Shown here piece after piece: positions 1 to 5,393 of a stretch of 5,393 bases of DNA. Within the stretch, counting starts at the first letter, position 1, and each line of letters starts with the position of its first letter. The notes beneath the pieces were generated by a model that saw only the letters and a list, made by a program, of their open reading frames with translations, did no database searches and was not told the DNA's origin. This DNA is from an uncultured Erysipelotrichaceae bacterium (GTDB taxonomy: Bacteria > Bacillota_I > Bacilli_A > Erysipelotrichales > Erysipelotrichaceae), in contig CAKUTY010000107.1 of the NCBI GenBank assembly GCA_934692455.1, forward strand, positions 1-5,393. Reading direction: 5' to 3'. Position numbers and translations under genes: made by a program.

Positions 1-73
1 AATTCATATAAGAATGATTAATCATCTTATTTAGCAAAAACATGCCAGATAATCCATTCTTAGCTAAATGACA
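1..73 (-). other. Unassigned sequence after the truncated sugar transferase stop
   Basis: Past the TAA at 74-76 the same frame stays open to the window edge for about 24 codons (including LSGMFLLNKMINHSY). It does not resemble the catalytic helix or the 'GPxFFxQxRvG' region expected to follow, and the other two frames hit stops quickly. An ATG within it could begin another small gene running off the left edge, but it has no convincing ribosome binding site. I do not recognise the sequence. Confidence 0.3.
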
Positions 74-928
74 TTAAATAATACCGCCCACAAAATCCAT
101 CAAAGCCTTTCTAAAGATTTGCTTATTAGATCTTTCCTTAACACAACTTGTTAATACTGGCTCACCCAAGAAATTCTCTAGATTTTGATCATGTCCAATC
201 AAAGCCTTAACCTTAGACAACCTTAAATGAGTAGTAACACCCATAGTAGCCAAACCATTTAGTATCTCATTAGGAACCTTATCATATCTTAATTCAAAAT
301 AAACACTATCTACCCAATTAGCACAAACATAAGATAATAGGTCATCTTCATGACACAAAACCTTATATCCTTTATATTCTTCTATGCTATTATCACCAAA
401 TAAACACAATCCAACAATATCATAAAATTCAAAGTTAGAAATAGTTATATCCTTAATACATCCTTCTAATCTATCAGGTTCAGTAACAACTAATACCCTA
501 ACCCCATTAGTACCTTTAAAATTTTTAACTTTCTTCTTTAAACTATTAATATACAAAATATCTGCAATACAAGTTATCACAACAAAAATTACATATTGTA
601 AAGCAACATAAAGTCTTGAAATACTTGCACCCTCTTTTATCGCAAACAACAAAACACTAACTAAAGCTAATTGCAAAAAGCCAAAAATAACTATTCCATA
701 ACAAATCGAAAAGTTATTTCTCTTCAATATATCTTCATATGGATTATAAAAATAATTGATAACCACATATGATAACATCTCATAAGTAAATAATAATTTA
801 TAAATCTCAGAAGATAAAACTACTTCTGGCAATTGTCTTATACAATTAGATAGAAAAAAGGTGCATATTAGACACACTGCACCTATTATAAAAAAATCAA
901 AATGTTTAAAATAACCCTTTTTGCGCAT
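74..928 (-). pseudogene. Truncated priming polyprenyl-phosphate sugar transferase (EPS/capsule), catalytic domain missing
   Basis: The 284-residue product from the ATG at 928 resembles the N-terminal half of the EPS/capsule priming sugar transferases, which move a sugar-1-phosphate onto undecaprenyl phosphate at the membrane. Visible are a basic start (MRKKGYFKH), four hydrophobic helices at about residues 11-29, 42-61, 74-97 and 104-126, then a cytosolic Rossmann-like domain opening with VRVLVVTEP near 143. It also holds the family-like stretch GVTTHLRLSKV near 230 and ends KQIFRKALMDFVGGII. In full-length relatives (about 450-480 aa) that last segment leads into the membrane-embedded helix and catalytic domain (PF02397), which is wholly absent here. 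A TTG eight codons upstream (950-952) also opens the frame but has no Shine-Dalgarno, whereas the ATG at 928 is preceded by AAGGGGG. I infer a gene remnant without transferase activity. A regulatory fragment, or a split protein whose partner lies outside the window, cannot be excluded. Confidence 0.75.
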
Positions 929-940
929 ATTCCCCCTTAT
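929..940 (-). promoter_or_regulatory. Ribosome binding site deciding the start of the truncated sugar transferase
   Basis: On the minus strand ATAAGGGGGAAT lies directly before the ATG at 926-928. TAAGGGGG pairs with the anti-Shine-Dalgarno over eight positions if one G-U pair is allowed. The gap from the last G to the ATG is only 3 nt, shorter than usual. The upstream TTG at 950-952 has nothing comparable before it, so the ATG is the better start. Confidence 0.6.
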
Positions 941-1017
941 TTTATGACCCAACTAACCAATACATATTCAACCAAAAGTGCATAAAAATCCTAGCCCATA
1001 TTAAATGAACCTGTATT

Positions 1018-1047
1018 TTTATACCACTTCGACACTAATCATCTCAA
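1018..1047 (-). promoter_or_regulatory. Candidate extended -10 promoter (proximal) for the sugar transferase fragment
   Basis: Minus strand: TTGAGA at 1047-1042, an 18-nt spacer, then TATAAA at 1023-1018 preceded by TGG, which fits the extended -10 rule (TGn). It would start RNA near 1011, leaving a leader of about 80 nt before the ATG at 928. Such matches arise by chance in AT-rich DNA, so this is a candidate only. Confidence 0.4.
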
Positions 1048-1084
1048 AAATCAAGGCTGAGTCATGACAAATATTTACCAATAA

Positions 1085-1112
1085 ATTATAACATCACAAA
1101 AGCTAATGTCAT
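1085..1112 (-). promoter_or_regulatory. Candidate extended -10 promoter (distal) for the sugar transferase fragment
   Basis: Minus strand: ATGACA at 1112-1107 (five of six matches to TTGACA), a 16-nt spacer, then a consensus TATAAT at 1090-1085 preceded by TGT, giving TGnTATAAT. This is the best sigma-A promoter match I found in the gap between the two transcription units. It would give a leader of about 150 nt before the ATG at 928. Confidence 0.5.
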
Positions 1113-1191
1113 AATTCAGGCACCTTATTTTAACTCATTTGAATATTATATTAAATAATGTGAAACAAGATACAAGCTTTCCAAAACCATC

Positions 1192-1215
1192 AAAAAAGAC
1201 CGATTACTCGATCTT
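1192..1215 (-). terminator. Rho-independent terminator after the licR-type regulator
   Basis: On the minus strand the stem AAGATCGA / TCGGTCTT (8 pairs, one of them U-G) closes a 4-nt loop (GTAA), and its 3' arm runs straight into six Ts. It begins 34 nt after the regulator's stop codon and is correctly oriented to end the lactonase-glucosidase-regulator transcript. It separates this unit from the EPS fragment. Confidence 0.8.
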
Positions 1216-1249
1216 AATTGAATTTATTTAATTATTTTTATTGTTTTAG

Positions 1250-3172
1250 TTAACTTGCTTTATTCACAAACAATTGAATAAAAGAATCATACTCATTACA
1301 TGAAAGTAATTCTTTCTTTGTTTTATTATCAGTAATTGCAGATGTTATGATGCCAAACACGTCTTTAAAAAATGATCTATCCTCATTTTTTAAAGCAACA
1401 AGAAAAACATAATTTACAGACGTAGTTCCCCAAGATATCGGTTCCTTTGAAAGAATAACGCTTATACAAGACCTTAAAACACATTCTTCTTCTGTATTCA
1501 TAGAATGTGGAATTGCTAAGTCATCTATAGCAGTTGAAACAATATTTTCTCTTTCAACGAGCTTATCATAAAACTTTTCATTGACAAACTTCTTTTCTAG
1601 TAATAATTTGTTAATTTTTTCAAACACTTCATCTTTAGTTTTTAACCCAACATCAAAAAAGAACAAATCACTTCTTACAAATTTTCTAATACTATTCTCT
1701 ATTTCTTGTTTCTTGTTTTTGTCAGCAATGCTTTCAACCATGTTTTTAATTTTTTGAATATCTGCATCTGTTGGTAAACAGCCAATCTTCATAGTTGGAA
1801 CCGAAATAGAAAACGGAACATTCATAGTAGATATTAATAAATCAATATTATCAAGATTCAAATCATTAAAATCGCTGACTATATCCACTAAATACAACGA
1901 ACTAATTTCCTGTTTAATCTTATTAAAAAGTATTTTACCCAAATTATAATAATCATAAATAACAATTGCACAGTTTACTTGTTTTTTACTGTTTCTCTTC
2001 TCATCAATTAACATTGCTAAATGAATCGCTATGTAAGATAATTCTGTATTATTAATTTCTACATTAGCTTGTTCAGAGATGATACTTCCAATATATTTAG
2101 CCAAAAAATATAAGAATTTATAGTCATCACCAATTCCAGAAAATTGTCCCTTTGGCAACTTAACATTATTTCTTAGTCTAGTTATTAAATTTGAAATATG
2201 AAAAGCAAATCTAACCTTAAAACCATCATCTCTTAAATCAAGGCTGTAATACTTATGAACATTAAGCACAATTAAATCAATGATATCTAGCGCTTCTTTA
2301 GATATAACACCATTTAAACTTTCATATGTTATTTTTTCAAAATCTTTCGTTATAGCTCTAGTAGACATTAGAATAGACACATTTAAAAGCGCAGCAAAAT
2401 CAACTGACACTCCTATATCAAACAATTTTCTATGAATCTGTTTTGTTATTTCTATGACCTTTTTACCATACAGCGTTTCAGAACGAGTTATTCCTTGATA
2501 ATAATTTGAAGATTCTTTTTGTTGCAAAGAAACCTCTATTAAAATCGTAAGATGTAAAACATAGTTTTGAAGCGAATACTCATCTATGAAAGCATCATTA
2601 ATATCTAAAACACTTCTAACAATTGTTTTAAGATCATCAAAATTAATATGTTTAAAATAGATTTGAAAATCATCTAATCCATACGACTTGTTTTCTATAT
2701 CCTCATTCAACAAAGAAAGAACATATTTTCTCTTGTCATTCTCGTCGCCAACTATACTAATTATTCCTCTTTTTATTTTTATTTGTAAATTATAGTTTGA
2801 TACTTCTTTTTTCAACTTTAATATATCACTATTAAAAGTTGACTCGGAAATGTAATCAGAATCCATAATTTGTTCCATAGAAATTGCTTGATTCGTAATT
2901 AATGTCTTATAAACAATTTCTCTTTTTCTTTTATCATAATCAAAATCTAAATCACTGATTTCTGATAAATATTTTTGAATTCTAATACTATCGATCAAAC
3001 TATAGCCTTCTCTTGACGAAGCTATTACATATTCAAAGTCATAATTTAATTCCTTAACATAATTAATTACACTTCTTCTTGAAACGCCTAAAAACTCTTG
3101 TATTTCACTTGAAGATACACAAGAGTTTTTGTCCATTAAAAATTTAAGTAATAAATATTTTTTCTCCAACAT
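1250..3172 (-). CDS. licR: LicR-type PTS-regulated transcriptional activator (HTH, two PRDs, EIIB-like and EIIA domains)
   Basis: This 640-residue protein matches the length and layout of Bacillus LicR. A helix-turn-helix lies at about 18-43 (SSSEIQEFLGVSRRSV) and a second winged-helix segment at about 85-145. PRD1 spans about 165-280 and PRD2 about 290-395. An EIIB-like domain lies at about 398-490 and a mannitol/fructose-type EIIA domain at about 500-637. Such proteins bind DNA and activate beta-glucoside/oligosaccharide genes according to phosphorylation by HPr and the PTS enzymes. Visible candidate phospho-histidines are H207 in PRD1, H325 and H384 in PRD2, and H556 in the EIIA motif AIPHS. 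By eye, the second PRD1 His is missing (LLNVSILMSTR, 262-272) and the EIIB Cys position reads Tyr (AIVIYDYYN), so control probably differs from B. subtilis LicR. The ATG lies 2 nt after the glucosidase stop with only a distant GGTGA before it, suggesting translational coupling. The symbol is by domain resemblance; the target genes are inferred from context. Confidence 0.85.
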   Translation of the reverse strand: MLEKKYLLLKFLMDKNSCVSSSEIQEFLGVSRRSVINYVKELNYDFEYVIASSREGYSLIDSIRIQKYLSEISDLDFDYDKRKREIVYKTLITNQAISMEQIMDSDYISESTFNSDILKLKKEVSNYNLQIKIKRGIISIVGDENDKRKYVLSLLNEDIENKSYGLDDFQIYFKHINFDDLKTIVRSVLDINDAFIDEYSLQNYVLHLTILIEVSLQQKESSNYYQGITRSETLYGKKVIEITKQIHRKLFDIGVSVDFAALLNVSILMSTRAITKDFEKITYESLNGVISKEALDIIDLIVLNVHKYYSLDLRDDGFKVRFAFHISNLITRLRNNVKLPKGQFSGIGDDYKFLYFLAKYIGSIISEQANVEINNTELSYIAIHLAMLIDEKRNSKKQVNCAIVIYDYYNLGKILFNKIKQEISSLYLVDIVSDFNDLNLDNIDLLISTMNVPFSISVPTMKIGCLPTDADIQKIKNMVESIADKNKKQEIENSIRKFVRSDLFFFDVGLKTKDEVFEKINKLLLEKKFVNEKFYDKLVERENIVSTAIDDLAIPHSMNTEEECVLRSCISVILSKEPISWGTTSVNYVFLVALKNEDRSFFKDVFGIITSAITDNKTKKELLSCNEYDSFIQLFVNKAS

Positions 3173-3174
3173 AT

Positions 3175-4635
3175 TTAATCTAAATTTTCACCATTAGTCT
3201 CAATTACCTTTTTATACCAATAAAAACTATCTTTTTTAATCCTTGAAAAATCTCCAGTACCATCATCATTTTTATTTACATAAATAAAACCATATCTTTT
3301 TCTCATCTCTCCTGTAGTATTACTAACAGAATCAATACAAGCCCAAGAAGTATAACCTATTAGATTAACGCCATTTCCTATTGCTTTCTTCATAGCATTA
3401 AAATGTTCTCTAAAATATTCAATCCTATACTCATCATGAACTTCACCATTTTTATCAACTATATCATAAGCTCCTAATCCATTTTCAACAATCATAATAG
3501 GCTTTCTATAACGACCATATATTTTCTCAAGCGAATATTGAAGACCACCACAGTCAACAGCCCAACCCCAATCAGAATACTTAAGATATTTATTCTTAAT
3601 TCCATGAGACGCAAGTTCTTGCTTATCGACCTGATGAGTTGTATATGTTTGAGACATGTAATACGAATAAGTAAACATATCTACTACACCATCTTTTAAA
3701 TCTTTTTTATCTTCTTCGGTAATATCTAACGTCACACCATGTTCATTCCATAAGCGTTTTGAAAAACTTGAATATTCACCAAAGCAATGAACATCTCCAC
3801 AATAATACCAATCAGCTTCCCATTTATGATACGCATTTAAAATATCTTTTGGATCACAAGTTCCTGGATATATAGGAACACCTGCCAACATGCACCCAAC
3901 CATATTTTGTGAATTTATCTCATGGGCCAGCTTTACACACCTTGCACTCGCTACCAACATATAATGAATTTTTGTATAAGCAAGTTGATAATCAAAATCT
4001 GTTGCTCCCTCATGCATAAAATGAATAGGGAAATTAATCTCGTTAAAAGTTAACCAATATTTAACTAAATCTTTATACTCAATTAAAACAGTTTTAGCAT
4101 ATTTCATAAACAAATCAATATACTTACGATCTTGCCAATCTCCATACTTTTCTTCTAAATACAATGGCGTATCAAAATGCCAAATAGTTACCAGAGGTTC
4201 TATGTTATACTTACGTAATTCCTTGAAAACATCTCTATAAAAATTCAAGCCATCTTCATTAGGTTTTTCTTCCTCACCAGTCGGAAATATTCTACTCCAA
4301 GAAATAGACATTCTAAAAGTTTTAAAACCCATTTCTGCAAACAAAGCGATATCTTCCTTATAATGATGATAGAAATCAATTGCCTCATGATTAGGATATA
4401 ATTCACCATCAAACACCGCATAATGACAACCCTTAGCTAAAACAAAACCATTTCTATCCTTTTTACACTTATTACCAAATTCATCAATATAAGTAATGCA
4501 TCGAGGACTATTTACACTTCCACCAGTTGAAACATCGGATTTCGCCATACCTCTACCATCCACATTCCAAGCACCCTCTACTTGATTAGCAGCTGTAGCA
4601 CCTCCCCATAAAAAATCTTTTCTAAATTCGTTCAT
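3175..4635 (-). CDS. bglA: 6-phospho-beta-glucosidase, glycoside hydrolase family 1
   Basis: This cytosolic GH1 enzyme should hydrolyse PTS-imported 6-phospho-beta-glucosides (cellobiose, salicin or arbutin type) to glucose 6-phosphate and a sugar or aglycone. Its 486 residues match the family length. The GH1 signature DFLWGGATAANQVEG is at the N-terminus, the acid/base Glu is in TFNEIN (E199) and the nucleophile Glu is in IVENG (E384). The phosphate-binding loop TTGEMRKRYGF (440-450) contains K446 and Y448; T440 takes the place of the Ser found in many relatives. The last 40 residues (FIYVNKNDDGTGD, then SFYWYKKVIETNGE) look very like E. coli BglA and AscB. An insertion at about 45-75 before YPNHEAIDFY is longer than in E. 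coli BglA. The ATG at 4635 has AGGAG 9 nt upstream. It lies between the lactonase (57 bp away, across a hairpin) and the regulator (2-nt gap). The family is certain; the natural substrate is not. Confidence 0.95.
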   Translation of the reverse strand: MNEFRKDFLWGGATAANQVEGAWNVDGRGMAKSDVSTGGSVNSPRCITYIDEFGNKCKKDRNGFVLAKGCHYAVFDGELYPNHEAIDFYHHYKEDIALFAEMGFKTFRMSISWSRIFPTGEEEKPNEDGLNFYRDVFKELRKYNIEPLVTIWHFDTPLYLEEKYGDWQDRKYIDLFMKYAKTVLIEYKDLVKYWLTFNEINFPIHFMHEGATDFDYQLAYTKIHYMLVASARCVKLAHEINSQNMVGCMLAGVPIYPGTCDPKDILNAYHKWEADWYYCGDVHCFGEYSSFSKRLWNEHGVTLDITEEDKKDLKDGVVDMFTYSYYMSQTYTTHQVDKQELASHGIKNKYLKYSDWGWAVDCGGLQYSLEKIYGRYRKPIMIVENGLGAYDIVDKNGEVHDEYRIEYFREHFNAMKKAIGNGVNLIGYTSWACIDSVSNTTGEMRKRYGFIYVNKNDDGTGDFSRIKKDSFYWYKKVIETNGENLD

Positions 4636-4644
4636 ATTTACATT

Positions 4645-4649
4645 CTCCT
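4645..4649 (-). promoter_or_regulatory. Ribosome binding site of bglA
   Basis: AGGAG on the minus strand stands 9 nt before the ATG at 4635 and supports that start. It begins 9 nt after the base of the 4659-4687 hairpin, so the stem leaves the site exposed when folded. Confidence 0.75.
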
Positions 4650-4658
4650 ATAAGCTAG

Positions 4659-4687
4659 ATACCAAGAAGCGATATGCTTCTTGGTAT
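4659..4687 (-). repeat. Perfect 12-bp inverted repeat (intercistronic hairpin)
   Basis: ATACCAAGAAGC (4659-4670) and GCTTCTTGGTAT (4676-4687) are perfect reverse complements around a 5-nt loop. The structure begins 3 nt after the lactonase stop codon and ends just before the bglA ribosome binding site. On the minus strand it is followed by CTAGCTTATAGG, with no T-run, so it is a poor intrinsic terminator. I infer an mRNA stabilising or processing stem that sets relative expression of the two genes. A protein-binding DNA palindrome is an alternative. Confidence 0.75.
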
Positions 4688-4690
4688 TCT

Positions 4691-5393
4691 TTAATACTCA
4701 AAATATGTTAAACACTCAGGATGCACAGCATCAATATTTTTTTCATAAGTTAAGCTATCGTCATTATTGATTTTGAAAGACGAAATACCATTCTCTTTAT
4801 TATCAGTATTCATAACTAACAAATGCGATTTATCAATACTTAATTGTATTTGTCTCACGCCTGTTCCATAAGAAGGTAAGAATTGGGTAATCACTGGATT
4901 TAATGGATCCTCAATATCATAAACCGCAACATAATTAGGCAAATACTTGTTATGATATAAATTATTATTTTTATCATTTGATCTTAATTCAGCATTATCA
5001 CCGGAAACACCTAAATATAATTTGTTTCCTCTTGGAGAAACCATTACATCCACCGAACCACACACATTAGCTTCTTTGATTTGAAGAGGAAAATCCTTTA
5101 TATGTTCTAAGTGCCCTGATTCATCGTATTTTAAAATACAACAGCTCTCTAATTTTTCATATACACCATATATCAAATTTTCTTTTTCATAGAAATCAAC
5201 ATACTTTGGATGAGCAAAATCTGTAACTTTACAATCATCAATCAAAACAAGCTTTTTATTATCATAATCAATTTTGTAAGTATAATATCTATCAAGACCT
5301 TTATCAGCTACCAGATAAATACCCTTATTGCCAGGAAGAGGTCTAATTTGGTGTAATAACGACATTTTATTGCCCTTTACTTCTGGATTATGC
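4691..5393 (-). CDS. Lactonase-family beta-propeller protein (6-phosphogluconolactonase-like), 5' end beyond window
   Basis: The product resembles the seven-bladed propeller lactonases (PF10282; YbhE/Pgl and YkgB type). Counting from the Met at 5365, family-like segments are HQIRPLPGNKGIYLVADKGLD (5-25, the 'H..pdG.y..v.DlG.D' motif), HPKYVDF (52-58), SVDVMVSPRGNKLYLGVSG (104-122) and VRQIQLSIDKSHLLVMN (170-186). No signal peptide is visible, so it is probably cytosolic. This ATG gives only 224 residues against the usual 330-390, and the first motif normally falls mid-protein. The frame is also open through all nine codons upstream to the window edge. The true start therefore probably lies outside the window, although AAAGGG sits 7 nt before the ATG at 5365. 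Known members open 6-phosphogluconolactone, but many have unknown substrates, and a sugar-lactone substrate linked to beta-glucoside use is only inferred from the neighbouring bglA. Confidence 0.75.
   Translation of the reverse strand, partial: HNPEVKGNKMSLLHQIRPLPGNKGIYLVADKGLDRYYTYKIDYDNKKLVLIDDCKVTDFAHPKYVDFYEKENLIYGVYEKLESCCILKYDESGHLEHIKDFPLQIKEANVCGSVDVMVSPRGNKLYLGVSGDNAELRSNDKNNNLYHNKYLPNYVAVYDIEDPLNPVITQFLPSYGTGVRQIQLSIDKSHLLVMNTDNKENGISSFKINNDDSLTYEKNIDAVHPECLTYFEY

Larger units (their letters stand above)
953..1191. other. Non-coding gap between the beta-glucoside operon and the EPS fragment
   Basis: No credible coding frame is seen on either strand. The stretch holds the two candidate leftward promoters and an untranslated leader. 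There is a further TATAAT at 1150-1145 on the minus strand, but no good -35 sits at a normal distance. I see no T-box, known riboswitch, tRNA or terminator in the leader, although the larger secondary structure was not computed. Confidence 0.5.

Noticed and set aside
1061..1068. GTCATGAC 8-bp palindrome in the leader
   Set aside because: Short palindromes of this size are expected by chance, and it has no partner copy or clear position relative to the promoters.
1145..1180. A third TATAAT (1150-1145, minus strand) as a promoter
   Set aside because: No -35-like hexamer lies 16-18 nt upstream; the nearest TTG-containing hexamers are about 12 or 19 nt away. The surrounding DNA is very AT-rich, so it is left as chance.
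4659..4687. Hairpin as an intrinsic terminator ending the lactonase transcript
   Set aside because: There is no run of Ts after the stem on the minus strand, and bglA follows closely with its own ribosome binding site but no visible promoter.
4636..4690. RAT antiterminator site for a BglG/LicT-type RNA-binding protein
   Set aside because: RAT elements are imperfect hairpins overlapping a terminator. This stem is perfect with no terminator, and the regulator here has DNA-binding HTH domains rather than a CAT RNA-binding domain.
1..5393. Possible genes on the plus strand
   Set aside because: No plus-strand frame of useful length with a ribosome binding site was apparent; all recognisable protein families read from the minus strand.
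1..5393. CRISPR array, tRNA/rRNA, insertion sequence or attachment site
   Set aside because: No spaced direct repeats, clover-leaf-like sequence, transposase motif or terminal inverted repeats were seen by reading the window.

Overview
This is an AT-rich window (roughly one third G+C by eye) with every recognisable gene on the minus strand. The gene content is typical of a low-G+C, PTS-using Bacillota. It holds a LicR-type PRD regulator, a BglA/AscB-type 6-phospho-beta-glucosidase, and the N-terminal half of a priming polyprenyl-phosphate sugar transferase resembling those of Lachnospiraceae and Streptococcus capsule/EPS loci. I cannot name the genus.

In transcription order (right to left), the first block is a beta-glucoside utilisation operon. 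It comprises a beta-propeller lactonase-family protein (4691 to the right edge, 5' end probably outside the window), a strong 12-bp hairpin (4659-4687), the 6-phospho-beta-glucosidase (3175-4635), and a 640-residue LicR/BglG-class regulator (1250-3172) starting 2 nt after the glucosidase stop. A Rho-independent terminator (1192-1215) closes this unit. The expected PTS permease is not in view. The inferred logic is that a PTS imports and phosphorylates a beta-glucoside, BglA hydrolyses the 6-phospho-glucoside, and the regulator senses PTS phosphorylation. The role of the lactonase is open.

The second block is separate. About 240 bp of non-coding DNA carries two reasonable extended -10 promoters pointing left. 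It is followed by a gene fragment (74-928) that encodes the four membrane helices and Rossmann-like domain of a priming glycosyltransferase and stops at the start of the catalytic domain. The 73 bases beyond its stop do not restore the catalytic domain in any frame, so this looks like a broken EPS/capsule gene or the edge of a rearrangement.

Nothing here is a clear undescribed system. The points most worth a second look are the lactonase-glucosidase pairing, the intercistronic hairpin, the regulator's missing phosphorylation residues (IIB-like Cys and one PRD1 His), and the abrupt end of the sugar transferase.
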